Positions 11,060 to 23,877 of a stretch of 64,000 nucleotides of DNA are shown piece after piece. A program made the position numbers and the translations under genes. The stretch is from Ctena decussata (lineage: Eukaryota > Mollusca > Bivalvia > Lucinida > Lucinidae), in NCBI GenBank assembly GCA_963989385.1, contig OZ022505.1, positions 61,259,737-61,323,736 on the forward strand, written 5' to 3'. The notes beneath the pieces are model-generated. The model had not been told where the DNA came from, did not search any database, and worked only from the letters and a program-made list of their open reading frames with translations. How positions within the stretch are numbered: the stretch's first letter is position 1; each line of letters begins with the position of its first letter.

Positions 11060-11845
11060 AAAACAGATGTCCTCCCACCTGCGCTTTCCCAGCAGTATCA
11101 TTTTCCTTAAATGCTGTCAAGTTACGACCTCCTGTGACCTTGAAATAGGGTCAAGGTCACCAAAATTTAATCACTTCTTTTCCATCTCCCATTGATGTAT
11201 CTGTGACAGTTTGGTTCAATTAAAATCTTAAAAAGTTCCTTCAAGAGCAGAGAATACATACAGAAATAGGAACATGGGCCAGACTACATAGTTTCAGCTA
11301 ATAAAGCCTCGTCAGTGACCCTGACAATATCTAGTGACGAAACCAGGAAAAAGCATACTGTAATTTCTTAATTTTATTTGGGCAGTCGATTCAAAGACTG
11401 ACTAATTTCAAAAGGATCCAATCCATCCATTCGGGAGATATGGTACAGACACACTCTTTGACTCCTGTGACCTTGAAAATGGGGTCGAGGTCACCAAAAT
11501 CTAATCAGTTCTTTGCCATCTCCCAATGATATATCTGTGCCAGTTTGGTAAAAATCCATCAATTCCTTCAGGAGATATGGTGCAGACAAGCTATTTTTCA
11601 TCCTTCTTTGACCTCCTGTGACCTTGAAAATAAGATCAAGGTCACCAAAATCTAATCAGTTTTTCCCCCCTCCAAGTAATGTATCTGTGCCAGTTTGGTC
11701 AAAATCCATGCATCCCTTCAGGAGATAGAGTACAGACAAGAAGCTATGCTGATGCTGATGGGATCCACACCAAAAACAATATGTCCCCCCCCCACACCCC
11801 ACTCCCCACCCCATGGTGGGGGGACATCATTCAGTTATGGCTTTA
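11060..11845 (+). mobile_element. Pearl-like element, gatgtcc family, short core array
   Basis: Starts near aaacagatgtcctcccacct; three to four core units of about 150 bp, each with tgtgacctt followed by a ggtcaaggtcacc-type element; ends with gatgctgatgctgatggg and a hairpin-like tatgtccccccc ... ggggggacat. The same family lies at 49790-50885 and 50970-52250. Confidence 0.7.
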
Positions 11846-12379
11846 GTTCCCAGCTGGCTAAAACAAATTTGGTCTATTTTCCCTGTGTCAGGACTTTCTT
11901 TCTGCCTAATCCCCAGGGTTGCCCTGTCACCCCCTCTCCCCTCATCACATTTGGGTGAAAAAGCATTTATATGTGCATAATAAAACCAGTCAAGACTCAG
12001 GTTAGCCTATGTATCCATTCAGTCTCATCAGAGCCATTTTTGTTCATGAATACAATCCTAAAGCTTTATACCCTGTACATATGAACAGCACACACTCAGA
12101 CTGGACTGTACAGATGAACTGGTTTGCCTGAATCTTTGCAGTTTGCAAATTGGCTACGAACCCTAAATACTTTGCACAGCTTGTTGTATGAGCATACTGT
12201 TTTCGCACACAATATGGGCAACACATCTTAATAAGATGTGTTGCCCATATTTTGTGCAAAAACATTATAGGCACAAATGAATCAGGTCTCAGGACTGTTC
12301 TCAATCTCAATCATTTTAAATAGAAAATGTGTTTATGAAACACTATGCCCTCAACCATATGCTTGCAACTGAAGAAACA
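11846..12379. other. Intron sequence with one strong hairpin
   Basis: 12199-12262 is a long stem: cgcacacaatatgggcaaca pairs with its near complement across ttaataag. The outer flanks are not clearly inverted, so I do not call an element. Confidence 0.5.
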
Positions 12380-13075
12380 CAATTTATAAAATGTCCAAGT
12401 CTACAGGGGCATATCTCAACCAAATATTTACAAAATATGCTCAAATATAAATCCAATCATCTACACCTTGGTCTGTTACTGTATGCCAAATATACAGATC
12501 CTAGCTAAAGAAGTTCTTGATGTATTTTGTTCACAAGGTTGTTCCTATATAAAATGCCAAAGTCAGAAATCGGATATGACTCAATCAAATACTTACAAAA
12601 CAGGCTTAAAACTTAATCAGGTGACCTTCACCTTTATTCCAAACTGTATGCCAAATATAAAGATCCTAGCTTAAGCCATCCATCATGTATCTTGGCAACA
12701 AGTTTGATTCTATGTAAAATACTTATTAGTCTGAAAAGGGTTATAACTCTACCAAATATTCATGAAATACATTGTACACTCAAAGTTGACAAGGTTGTCT
12801 AAACCTTGGTCTGCAACTGTAAGCAAAATATAAATACCCTAGATTAAGTGCATGGTTCTTCAGATATTTTGTTACCAAAATTTGCCTGTATTAACTGCCC
12901 ATTCTGAGGAAGGTTCATAACTCAATCCAGTATTTATAAAATATGCTCAAAACTTAATTGGGTCATGCTCATTTTCATCAATATTTTTATGCCAATTATA
13001 TATATATATATATATATCCCAGCTTAAGGGGTTTTACAGATACTTTGTTAACAAGTTTGTTCCTATATAAAATGC
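12380..13075 (+). mobile_element. Pearl-like core array (ggcatatctcaacc), ends lost
   Basis: Three to four diverged units of about 170 bp with tgtatgccaaatataaagat and gttcctatataaaatgcc. Related to the family at 1-1947. It contains a short (ta)n run near 12998-13016. No microsatellite or hairpin of its own; it runs into the next element. Confidence 0.6.
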
Positions 13076-13079
13076 CTAG

Positions 13080-13263
13080 TCAAACAAGACCTGTCCGCAT
13101 ACAGGATAGCTCGCCTGCAGTGCCTTGCCCATCCATGGGTTAAGGAGATATAGGTTGAAAAACTTTAACCAAAACATCCACTCCGAACGCGGATGCGGAT
13201 GCTGACGACAACGCCGTGGTGACCACAATAGCTCTTCCTGAACTTTCGTTCAGGCAAGCTATA
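13080..13263 (+). mobile_element. Short pearl-like element without a core array
   Basis: 5' acaagacctgtccgcataca with palindrome cctgtccgcatacagg, then subterminal tagctcgcctg. The 3' hairpin is tagctcttcctgaactttcg with caggcaagcta. Between them is only a short gatgcggatgctgacgac stretch. Same design as 22277-22433 and 57895-58055. Confidence 0.65.
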
Positions 13264-13276
13264 AAGGGGCACTCTT

Positions 13277-14720
13277 CAAAGAAACAAGAGGCCCACGGGC
13301 CACAAAGCTCACCAGATCTCTAGCTCAAAATTGCTTTCAAAACTGCTGTCACATTCGTACAGGCTAATACAACATATACTACTACAAAGTCTCAGTCTGA
13401 CAGTCTGTTGCGTTGATAACAAAATATATAACTGTTTTCCATATTTTGATTGCAGTAAAATTTTCCCCATTGTAAGTCAATGCAACTCTAATTTGCCATA
13501 GCAAACAAAAGAGCTGATTCTCATAAAAGAAAAACACATATTTTCACTTCCCCAGCCCAAGGATACTAAAGATAAAATCAGCCCAATCGGCCTAGTGGCT
13601 TCAGAGGGGATCATTTTTTAAGGGATTTTTTTCCTTCTTTTGCTTTATGGCTTCCATGACAACCAATAATAGAAAGGGAAGTGGACCAAAAACATATAGC
13701 TGATAGAAGACTTCTCAAGAAACATTTGTATAAAAGTTTTGTCAACGTATCTGCAATGGCTTGGCAGTAAATGTGATTTTTCAATTTTCCCCATTATAAG
13801 TCAATGCAACTCTAAGTTGCCATAGCAACCAAACTAAAGGGCAGATTTTCATAAAAAACACAAACTTTCAATCCCCCAGCCTAAGGATACTACAGATGAA
13901 ATCTGGACGTTATCGGTCCAGTGGCTTCTGAGGAGATAATTTTTCCATTATTTTTTTTTCCATTATTTTTGCATTTTGGTTTCCATGGCAACCAATAAAA
14001 GGAGCAGTGGGCCCAAAAACATCAACGCTAACAGAGGACTTCTCAAGGAACATTTCTATAAAAGTCTTGTAAGCATATCTGCAATAGCTTGGCAGTAAAT
14101 GCTATTTTTCAATTTTCCCCATTATAAGTCTATGGGAACTCTAAGTTGCCATAGCAACCAAACTAAAGGGCAGATTTTCATAAAAAACACAAACTTTCAA
14201 TCCCCCAGCCTGAGGATACTACAGATGACAGCTGGGCCTTATCGGCCCAGTGGTTTCAGAGGAGATAGTTTTTAAGTATTTTTTTTACTTTTTGATTGCA
14301 TTTTGGTTTCCATGGCAACCAATAAAAAGGCAGTGGGCCAAAAAAAACATACAGATGATAGAAGACTTCTCAAGGAACATTTCTATAAAAGTTCTGTCAA
14401 CATTTCTGCAAAGGCTTGGCAGAAAATGCCATTTTTCAATTTTCCCCATTATAAGTCTATGGGAACTCTAAGTTGCCATAGCAACCAAACTAAAGGGCAG
14501 ATTTTCATAAAAAACACAAACTTTCAATCCCCCAGCATAAGGATGCTACAGATGAAATTTGGGCCCAATCGGCCCAGTGGCTTCAGAGGAGATGTTGTTT
14601 AAAAGTGTTGACGGACGACGACGACGACATACGACAGACGACTTACGACAGACGCCGACGACGACGGACAACTGCCTATCCTATAAGCTCCCCCGGAGCC
14701 TTCGGCTCTGGTGAGCTAAA
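13277..14720 (+). mobile_element. Pearl-like element, ~327-bp core, about 3.4 copies
   Basis: 5' gaaacaagaggcccacgggc (palindromic), then agctcacc. The core marker ttttccccat recurs at 13461, 13785, 14113 and 14440 (324-328 bp apart). A gacgacgac microsatellite lies at about 14609-14668. The 3' hairpin near 14685-14716 (agctcccccggagccttcgg with ctctggtgagct) is followed by ctaaaa. Confidence 0.8.
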
Positions 14721-14902
14721 AACTGGCAGAGGAAAAAAAAATATAGGTCCACTTGTTTTTCATGCTCATTCTACACATAAAATTTGAAGATCCTAACGTA
14801 AACCTTTCTCAAGTATCACAGCCGCCAAAAAGTATTACCGATGGACAGACAGACCGGCCCAAACCAATATCCCCCTCAACTTCTCTGAAGTTTGGGGCAT
14901 AA
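14721..14902 (+). mobile_element. 3' fragment of the ggggcataa family
   Basis: Ends in an imperfect hairpin tatccccctcaacttctctg with aagtttggggcata, matching the end of the element at 1-1947. It probably was the host into which 13277-14720 inserted. Confidence 0.5.
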
Positions 14903-15103
14903 AAATTTTCATTTTTTTTTTTTACTGTGGACTGGTACCTTTATGCTACATACACCTCACAATAGCCTATGACTAAACGGTTTGCAAAATATTCTAAGTT
15001 TGATTAATTTAGACAATCAACAACAACTAACATATAGTCACCAAAATCTCTCTAGGAATAAAACATTCAGTCACAAAACTCATAAAAGCACATTTGAAAA
15101 GGA

Positions 15104-15338
15104 ACACAACAAAACCAACAAAGTGCAATGTGTGCCCAGCAAAGACTCAGATAGGCCTGGGCATCCGCCTAGTCTGATCAGTCTTGCCCTTGTGCTTAAA
15201 GGGTAGCTAAGGGTCTAGGCTACGTCCATGCCGACAACAAAGACTCTGATCAGACAGTGTGGATGCCCAGGCTGATGTGAGTCTTTGCTGGGTGCACATG
15301 CCACTTTGTTGGTTTTGTCGTGTCCCAGCAGCTCAGTT
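15104..15338. mobile_element. MITE family C copy
   Basis: Outer arms with aaaaccaacaaagtg and cactttgttggttttgtc; inner arms gactcagataggcctgggca and complement around ttaaagggtagctaaggg. Further copies are at 24773, 31092, 46084, 49190 and 58517. Confidence 0.75.
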
Positions 15339-15695
15339 ATAATCACAAAACTCATAAAAAAAACAACATTATTTAACCATCTGATAACTCAAAATCAGAA
15401 CCACTATAAACTGTATTAAGTCAAACAACACTCATTTTTTTCCGGAAAATTTTATACTCTTTATGGATTGATAATTTATCCCTTTCACTGCAAATGCTTA
15501 AGGTACTCAGCACTTATTTTCACTATGTTCCAAAATGCAGCACATTAAACTTATATTGGCCTGCCTTTAAGAATTGCTATTTTTTTTTTGTTTGTTTTAT
15601 GGCCATGGACAAAAATACCCTTAGACCTGTTGCTTTGGTGCATTTATCCACAAAAAAAGACACTAAAATTATTACAATGTCCCTCTTTTACAGCT

Positions 15696-15890
15696 GAGCT
15701 ATGTTTGTTTTATACACATATGCGAGCTACGTTTGTTTTATACACATATGCAAGCTATGTTTGTTTTATACATATATGCCAGCTAGCTTATACGCGAGTT
15801 TATATGGAAGCTATGCTTGTTTTATACACAAGTGAGCTAAGCTTGTTTTATACACAAGTAAGCTATGCTTGTTCTATACATATATGCACC
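15696..15890. repeat. ~30-bp minisatellite
   Basis: About six units of agctatgcttgttttataca type with caagtg or catatgc variants, some internally shortened. Confidence 0.75.
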
Positions 15891-16126
15891 ACAGTCTTTT
15901 CAGGAAAACAGACCCATTTACAGATTTTTGGAAACATGGCAATTGCATGATGAATCCCTTGTGGTGAATAAATTTTTTCTCTGGTCTCAAGCAATTATAA
16001 CAGATAAAGCAACTAAAAGAGACAGAATGCCTAGATGGCATATCACTTGGAAATAGGTGTAAATTCTCCGTAAACCTGAAAACAAACTTTCTGCACAATT
16101 TTAAAATATACAGCAACCACTTCAAA

Positions 16127-16336
16127 CCCTTGAAGCACCAAAACTGAAAATAATACTATAGTCATGCAGTTGACTTTGCAAACAGCGTAGATCCAGATGA
16201 GGCAGCTTGTTATGAGCTGCCTCTTCTGAATCTACACTGTTTCTCCTCTAGTGTTTGAATTCTCGATAGGATACAAAGGGATGAAACAATTTTTTTAAAT
16301 TTTGCAGACATAAATCTTTGGTGTTTTAAGGGTTAA
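16127..16336 (-). mobile_element. MITE family A copy, reverse
   Basis: Ends with gggttaac. Central gaggcagcttgttatgagct foldback and aacagtttctc-type arms, in the opposite orientation to 2009-2219. Confidence 0.7.
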
Positions 16337-16419
16337 CACATTTTAGTGAAACAAACTCAAAAAGCAATTTCAGCATTGCTTACCAACTACAAGTGTCTCT
16401 CCTGTATACAAGGACAGAG

Positions 16420-17695
16420 ATTAAAATAGATATATTGACAGACATAGAGGTTAATGTGAGATTCTGACAGATATGGATAAAGAGTTTTTTTGTGAGATTC
16501 TGACAGATATAGAGGTTAGTGTGTGATTCTGACAGATATAGAGGTTAGTGTGATATTCTGACAGATATAGAGGTTAGTGTGATATTCTGACAGATATTGA
16601 AGTTAGTGTGTGATTCTGACAGATACTCGTATCCGAGTAGTTCTCGTCATTTTTTTCTAACAGTTTCCTGTTTTCTCACAAACAAGCAGGTTTTCTTTCA
16701 GTTTGCGGTAGTTGTGAATTGTGTACCTAATAACTCTGGTTTCGACACTCACGTCATGAATTTATTTATAGAATTGAACCTCAGGGAGCGATCATTATTT
16801 GATATGCTATCACGCACAGACAACGTCACGTCCAGAAGCAGTTCTCGTCATGTTGCTTTTGAGCTCGATTTTAAAATAAATATAAAACCCATTTTGCTGT
16901 TGTTCCTATATAATGATTATTGACATCTTATTCATGTAACAAAGTCCGTTCGTGTGCCGAATGCGCTCAATTTTTTTAATGAGGTCATAGCAGACGAAAA
17001 CAAACACAAAACTGAGACGAAGAGTTTGTCTTGTTCACGAGGCTACTGAAAACGATAAATCATGACTGGGTCAGGTTTGCTGTTTAAATATTTTTGTGTT
17101 TTTCCTGCAATGATGACTTACATTCGGAATTTGTTTGCAAAGTAGACACAATATTGGAAAACCTGACCCAATTAATAGAGGTCAGCACGTGGCTTGAACG
17201 TGCTCACGTGAATGCCCCTGACGTAATCACGCGACTTTGCGAATCCAAAAGAGAAAAAACGGCATTTATATATACACAGCTCGATATCTTGATGAGTTTT
17301 TGCACTAGTTTGACCAAATGTATCATAAACTTAGGATTAAGGCAGTTGAAGTGAAGAAAAAATACGCGACAAACTCGTTTTAAGCAGAATGACGAGAACT
17401 ACTAGCTGACGAGATCTACTCGGATACGAGTATAGAGGTTAGTGTGATATTCTGACAGATATAGAGGTTAGTGTGTGATTCTGACAGATATAGAGGTTAG
17501 TGTGTGATTCTGGCAGATACAGAGGTTAGTGTGATATTCTGACAGATATAGAGGTTAGTGTGAGATTCTGACAGATATAGAGGTTAGTGTGAGATTCTGA
17601 CAGATAGAGGTTAGTGTGAGATTCTGACAGATATAGAGGTTAGTGTGTGATTCTGACAGATATAGAGGTTAGTGTGAGGTTTTGACAGAATGTAA
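16420..17695. repeat. 28-bp minisatellite, interrupted
   Basis: Units of about 28 bp (gattctgacagatatagagg followed by ttagtgtg) run from about 16440 to 16623 and resume at 17431 to about 17690. Units are well conserved on both sides of the insertion at 16626-17430. Confidence 0.85.
16626..17430. mobile_element. 805-bp TIR element in the minisatellite, TA duplication
   Basis: Terminal inverted repeats ctcgtatccgagta (itself near-palindromic), extended by further inverted copies of gttctcgtcat. It is flanked by TA on both sides. No frame resembling a transposase; the longest (about 108 codons) has no recognised motif. Tc1/mariner-like target choice suggests a non-autonomous member of that group. 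Confidence 0.75.
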
Positions 17696-18169
17696 AAATT
17701 AGGGTAAGATTTCAGCATGGCCAACATATGTCCATCAGGATCACGTTTTCACTAATATTATTATGTAATAACATAATATTTTATAGCTGGAAAGTCAGTT
17801 ATATCTCAGGTCTTCTCAGGTTTTATAAGACAAATTTTAAAGTCCTGGAGTGCAGTTACCCAGTACTGAAGTCCTTTGTCTATAGAAAATGTCATCATTT
17901 TAGTTCCCAGGGTTCTTCAAAAAAGCAATCTTTTGCTGAATATGAGCTTACTTTTTCAAAGTGTCAGCAAAACTGGCTATAATCAATAATGACAGTAGGA
18001 CATAAGAACTGGAGTCAGTGAAAATCACCACATTAAAACTGGCCTTTTAAAACCTGAAATGTAACTAATTTTCTGTTTGAGATTATTTGACATTACTTTG
18101 TTTTCAAATATGAGAGTTTTTCTTTACATTCATTTGACTGTACCATATTGGCCCCCTGATTTTGACAGT

Positions 18170-19870
18170 TGGAAAAGTAAGAGTGAGATTTTTAGAGATT
18201 TTGAGGTTATGATCAGAATTCAACAGATTTAGAGGTTGGACAGGATTTGACAGATGTTAGGGTGAAATTTTAAAGGCCATAGAAGATAGGGCAAGATTTT
18301 TACAGATGTAAAAGTTAGAGTGAGATTCTGACTAATGTAGAAGTTAGGGTCAGCTTTTTTGACTAATGAAGCAGTTAGAGTAAGATTTCAATAGAAGGAA
18401 AAGGGTCAGATTTTGACAGAATGTAGAAGTAAGTAAGATTCTGACAGGTGTGGAGATTAGTGTGAGATTCTGACTGTGAAGAGGTTAGGGTGGGAGTTTG
18501 ACAGGTGTTAGGGTGAGATTTGACAAGTGTTAGGGTCAGATTTGACACATGTGGCTTGTTTTGTTAGATTTTGATCATTCTGAGGATAGGATGAGATTTT
18601 TGCTGATTCACAGATTAGGATAAAATTTTGACTTTCTTAGCCATTAGGGTGAGAGATTTTATGGAGGTGGAGGTAAGGAAAATGTTTTGACATATGCAGG
18701 AGTAAGTGTAAGATTTTGACAGCTGTAGCAGTTAAGGTGAGATTTTGACAGCTGTGGATAGCCTGAGATGTTGACAGGTGTAGCGGTTAGGGTGAGATGC
18801 TGACAGATGTGGTATGGGCGACGACTGTTTAGGTTAGGGTAAGACTTTGACAGATGCAGAGGTAAGGTGAGATTCTGACAGATGAGGTAAGGATGAGAGT
18901 TTGACAGATGTTGCTGTACTGGCAAGATTTTGATAGATGTAAAGGTAAGGATAAATAGAATCTATCATTGGTCTCCGATGAGGAGAGGGAAATTCCAACC
19001 CCAGGGCACACTGCGTGTGTCGGAAATGAGGCTTGCCGAGTTTCAGACACACCCCTTGTGCCCGAGGGTTGGGATTTCCCTGTCCGCATAGGAGACCGAT
19101 TGATTATTTTTCTTACCTACGATAATAATTATTTCAAATTGAACGAGGAACTATTATTCCATGCAAATGTACACAAGCGTAAGTAGTATTGTGACAAAGT
19201 TATTTCAAACGTCATTTGCTAACGTCTTCAAAATGGCAGCACACTCGACAGTTTTTGTGTGAAACATTGACTATTTTGGACTTTTTTTTCAATTTACATC
19301 GAATTCAAGACATAGAAATAGAGAAACAGATAGTGATGGACTTATAAAGAATGAATTTCTTTGAGGAAACTCATTGCTTTAAAAAACAATGCATAAAGTA
19401 TAAAATCGCTGAGCCGGGCTTATTGCATTTCATTAAGCGAGTAGTGATAAGCAGAATTCAAGCTCGTGTGAGCTGTCCCAGCCCATGGGCAAGACAGAAC
19501 TTTCCAGCACTGCTAAAAATAGAACAAACTCTGTCTCGTAGGTAAGAAAAGAGTATGTAGGGGTACCAGTGAAATTTTGATAGATGTGGCAGTATGGATG
19601 AGATTTTGACAGATGTATCGGTAAGGGTGAGATTCTAACAAATGTAGAGTTATGGGTAAAATTTTGAGGTCTGTAGTGGTTAAGTAAGTGTGAGATGTTG
19701 ACAGCTGTGGTTTGGATGAGATTTTGATACAGGTGAAGGTAAGTGTGAAACTTTTACAGATGTGGAAGTTTGAGTGAGATTTGACAGATGTAGTGGTAAG
19801 GGTGAGATTAAGACAGATGTGGAGCTGAGGGTGAGATGCTTACAAATGATGAGGCGAGGATGAGATGATG
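18170..19870. repeat. Degenerate minisatellite (gtgagattttgacag) with inserts
   Basis: About 28-30 bp units related to the 16420-17695 array but strongly diverged run through 18170-18956 and 19556-19870. Two foldback segments separate them: 18957-19105 (ends aatctatcattggtctcc and ggagaccgattgatt) and 19106-19553 (ends ttttcttacctacga and tcgtaggtaagaaaa). Confidence 0.65.
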
Positions 19871-20349
19871 AGAGGATGTAGCACTTGCAATGATCCATGT
19901 GAAGTGACATAATGGCAGATATTGGTGCAGCACTCTATCTTTTTTTCAGACATACTTCTCCTGCAGGGCAAGTGCTCCAAAAATGCACCTAAGGTAATAA
20001 AAATGTACATTCGATAAAAAATAGATATCTACTGCACAATATTTTGAACCGGTCAAGGTCTGCTTTCAGCAGACGCAATGTTTATTTACCATCTCCATTT
20101 CCGTTTTCAAGCCACGCTGCAAAGACACAGAACAAGAAGTTTAACTGATGCATTTTCCAATACTTGCAGTGTATGTTTGATTTATCTCTGAGGAAACATA
20201 AGTGCAACTGTAGCACTGCATGTTCAACCAATGTCACTCGAAAAAAGTTTCTTGTCCTGCAGGAAGAGTCTTCTGAAATTTTTACTCGTCCTTACCAACA
20301 ACGCACTCGTAAATACGAGCGGACGAGTGTAAATTTCGAGCTCTGTGAA

Positions 20350-20776
20350 GATTTTGTGAGATCAATGATAGTGAGATGCTGATAGATATCAGATAAAGGG
20401 AGATGCTGATATCAAACATATAGTGAGATATTAATAAATATCCAGAATATAGTGAGATACTGAAAGATACAGAGAGAAATCAAAGATATAATGTGATAAT
20501 CATAGATATCCAGTATCCAGAATAAAGTGATATATACAGATATCAAAGGTACAGTGATATAGTCAACTCTTGATATCTCAAAGTCGAAATTTATACAAAA
20601 CTACTGATATCTCAAAGTAAATTTTCTGGTCCCAGAAAATTTACTTGGAGATATCAGTAGTTTGAGATAACGGGAGTTGGTTTGTAAATGAAAGTACTGA
20701 CTGTGTCCAAACAGTAGTCTTTGATATAAGAATTACTTTGAGATATCAGCATTCGAGATATCGAGAGTTGACTGTA
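20350..20776. repeat. Short AT-rich repeats and a pogo-like MITE
   Basis: 20350-20558 holds loose repeats of agtgagatgctgatagatat. 20559-20776 is a foldback with ends agtcaactcttgatatctca and gagatatcgagagttgactg, next to TA, with an inner stem aaattttctggtcccagaaaattt. A second copy is at 33528-33745. Confidence 0.65.
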
Positions 20777-20884
20777 TATTTAAGACAGTGATATGGTGAT
20801 AGATATCAAAGATTAAGTAAACAGTTGCAGAGCCACCAAACTTTTGAGGGATGAAAATTCTGATTAATAACTAACAAGAATTTC

Positions 20885-21035
20885 ATGGAAAGTGGAGTCT
20901 CGCCTGTCTGCGCTTTGTCACAAAACAGAGCCAAATGTGAAAACTAGACGCAGAGTTTATGCTGTCACAGACACCATAAAAGTAATAATCACTATGTCTC
21001 GCTTCTGTTAGCTGCATGCAAGACAAATATCTATG
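20885..21035. repeat. Dispersed repeat (gtctcgcctgtc / gtctcgcttctg)
   Basis: Resembles 46018-46083 joined to 46329-46365, where a MITE family C copy is inserted. This uninterrupted copy serves as the empty-site comparison. Confidence 0.5.
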
Positions 21036-21056
21036 TTACAGGTAACTTGACTGTAA

Positions 21057-21268
21057 TTAACTCTTTAAGCACCAAAAAGCAGACGACAAAATTTACGTCT
21101 GCATAAATTCAAAAAAATGCCTTGTCCAAGACATTTCATATTGAGAATTCAAAGACTAGAGGGCAAACAGTGTAGATCTAGATGAGGCGGCTCATTATGA
21201 GCCGCCTCATCAGAATCTACGCTGTTTGCAATTTCTGCTTATTTCGTCACTTTGGCTTAAAGAGTTAA
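21057..21268 (+). mobile_element. MITE family A, intact reference copy
   Basis: TTAA to TTAA, complete and close to consensus. It supplies the uninterrupted sequence against which split copies (7858-9648, 36342-40098) can be read. Confidence 0.8.
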
Positions 21269-21337
21269 TTGAGTAGTTCATATACATTAACTGTTGTATG
21301 ATATCTAATAATTTTCTTTATTGCTCTATAAAACATA

Positions 21338-21455
21338 CCATATTTTCTGGATTATAAGATGGGATTTTCCCCGTCCAAAATCACCCCAATAATCTAGATC
21401 CATCTGATAAGATGGATCTAGATTTTTGGGATTGTTTTGGAAGGGAACAACCTAT
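21338..21455. mobile_element. MITE family D, simple copy
   Basis: Single foldback around atctagatccatctgataag with arms ccccaataatctagatcc and ggatctagatttttggg; it shows the unexpanded form of the 5210-5935 array. Confidence 0.7.
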
Positions 21456-21639
21456 CTAACAGCAAAATTACAAATGAATGGCTAAGATATATGGGGACTT
21501 TCCAGAGGGGAAAACTTGTCTTGAAGAAATATAAATAGTCTATGAGAAAATTGGGAAATGTATTGGGGAACTTTCAGATTTTCATCCCTCAAATTTTTGG
21601 CCCAGCAAATTTTTGGCTTAGCAAAAGCCAATACTATAC

Positions 21640-21854
21640 CAGCTCGACATGCGGTGGTGGTCCCTGTCGGCGTGCATGCATGTCCCGCACCACAGGTTGA
21701 ACAGCTGGTCTGTCCGGCAATCGAATATTCTCCAGTTGAACAAGCTACGGGGGCCGCATTTGTCACAGCGCAGTAAGAACCAGCGGGACAGGTAATGCAA
21801 CTTGTAGATGGGACAATGGTGTACTTTCCTGAAGGGCATGCCACAGGTGCTTCA
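21640..21854 (-). CDS. Exon 13 seen (215 bp, phase 2-1): two repeats
   Basis: Acceptor ATTTTTTTCAG, donor GTATAGTA, the least consensus donor of the set. It reads EAPVACPSGKYTIVPSTSC, centres CITC and CSTC, and ends ACRA plus G. The base G joins GG of exon 14 to give Gly in CRAGYYSNG, which fits the repeat exactly, so I infer no exon is missing in the 13.9 kb intron that follows. A hAT-like MITE fragment begins about 18 bases above the acceptor. Confidence 0.91.
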
Positions 21855-21872
21855 CTGAAAAAAATAATACAT

Positions 21873-21945
21873 AGCTCCGGATAAAGTGGGGTTTTGAGGA
21901 TAATTCTAAGATAATTTTTCTTATTTCTCAATGAAAACATACCGT
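21873..21945. mobile_element. hAT-like MITE fragment
   Basis: Left half only (agctccggataaag, then ataatttttcttatttctca). It begins about 18 bases above the acceptor of exon 13. Confidence 0.55.
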
Positions 21946-22276
21946 AATGTGCGTATATATTGGGACACCTAAAAATAATGAATTTTCCATTTGTCTCCCT
22001 TTTAAATGATGGTCAACGCTTAAAGGAAAGAATCTGCTCCCCTTAGAGCAAATTCTTTTCTTAGGTTTTTAACATATTTCTTCACTTCTTTATTTACATA
22101 CATGACACAGATATATACTTTGAATAAGTTGACGGATGGGAATGGAAGCAGGCACTGCTTATTTAGTTCCTCTCCTTTATATCTCATCTCTTCTTTTCTT
22201 TAGGAGTCCCTCCCATCCTGGAAGTCTTCCTGGAATCCAGGAAAGCAAACAGGAAGTCACTCAATCTGTCTCCACT

Positions 22277-22433
22277 GAGAACAACTCCACATACAGGATA
22301 GCTCACCTGATAGTGCCAAGCCCATCACATAAAAAACTTTGTTGCAAAATTTAAACGTGATGCTCACGCCAACGCTGACGCCAACATCAGGGTAACAACA
22401 ATAGGTCTCTGTACTTTTGTACAAGTGAGCTAA
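22277..22433 (+). mobile_element. Short pearl-like element without a core array
   Basis: Subterminal tagctcacctg near the 5' side, gctgacgccaacatc stretch, 3' hairpin with tacttttgtacaagtgagct and ctaaaaa. It abuts the next element. Confidence 0.6.
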
Positions 22434-23829
22434 AAATAGCCATCAGAGGAGATGGCAAATCCCCAGACCGAAGACCCCCATGGGCCTTGGTAAAAAGGGT
22501 GCACTTCAAAACACATATTAGTAATATATTGTCATTCTTTTATACTGCTTATTGACATTAACTGTTAACAGATGCATGATTATCTAACACTCAGACTAAA
22601 ACAGTATGCTTGACTGCTAAAACGAGGTAATATCTCAAACAGCCACCATATACACAAATGTATAGCTTACAATACATTCAACTTTCAAAATGTGTGAATA
22701 ACTTCTTCAGTACAAGCCCTACAAACCTAATTTTGAGCTCTCTAGTAAGTGAATTTGGACAAAGAATCCAAATCTGGGAAAAAAAAAATTGTTTTTTTTT
22801 TTTTGGGGGGGGGGGGGGTGCGGGAGGGGGCCCGGGAATATGGAGGGGTCAGAGAGAGTTTGGAACATTGATAAGATATCACAGCATGATCATCAATATT
22901 CTAAAAGGTACACAGTTATTCAAATTCTGGAGCTGGCCAGGGTTATACAGATATGGAGCAGAGACTCAAACAGCAGCTCAAACTAAAGGGAAATAACTCA
23001 CAAAGTACAAAAGCAAGAGTTATCGTTCATGTATGAGACAAACTGTCATGACCTGTTCTGCATATCTGTGAAGTATCATGAAAATATTTCAAAAGGTATT
23101 CATGCTATGAAGCAGACACCTAAAATCATCAAAGGGAAATAACTCCGAAAGTAAGAAAGCAAGAGTTGTCATTCTTGTTTGCGACACATCATCATGACCT
23201 GTTCTACATATCTGTGAAGAATCATGAAAATATTCCAAAAGGTATTCAAGTTATAGAGCGGACACGAAATCATACCTAAAATGATCAAGGGGAAATAACT
23301 CAAAAAGTAAGAAAGCAAGAGTTGTCATTCTTGTTCGCGACACACCATCATGACCTGTTCTACATATCTGTGAAGTATCATGAGAATATTCCAAAGGGTA
23401 TTAAAGTTATAGAGCGGACACGAATCTGCCAAAAAATCATACCTAAAACTATCAAGGAGAAATAACTCAAAAAGTACGAAAGCAAGAGTTGTCATTCTTG
23501 TTCGCGACACATCGTCATGATCTGTTCTACATTTCTGTGAAGTATCATGAAAATATTCCAAAGGGTATTCAAGTTACAGAGCGGACACGAATCTGCCAAA
23601 AAATCACCAAAGGGGAGATAACTCAAAAAGTACTATATCAAGAGTTACCATTCTTGTACGCGACACATCGTCATGACCTGTTCTACATAACTGTGAAGTA
23701 TCATGAAAATATTCCAAAGGGTATTTAAGATATAGAGCGGACAAGAAAATGTTTACGGACGGACGGACGGACGGACGGACAGACGCCAGGCTCATCGCTA
23801 TATCCCGCGAACCTTTCGGTCGGGGGATA
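22434..23829 (+). mobile_element. Pearl-like element, cccccgacc family, copy 2
   Basis: Aligns with 7945-9534 over the leader, the homopolymer run (22779-22819), the core units and the hairpin, but has fewer core units. In both copies the 5' end follows a run of A residues. The 3' hairpin carries one mismatch (tatcccgcgaacc). Confidence 0.8.
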
Positions 23830-23877
23830 AAAAGGCAAAAAGAAACAAGGAGGTGTACCAGCTCACTTTGCACTGAT

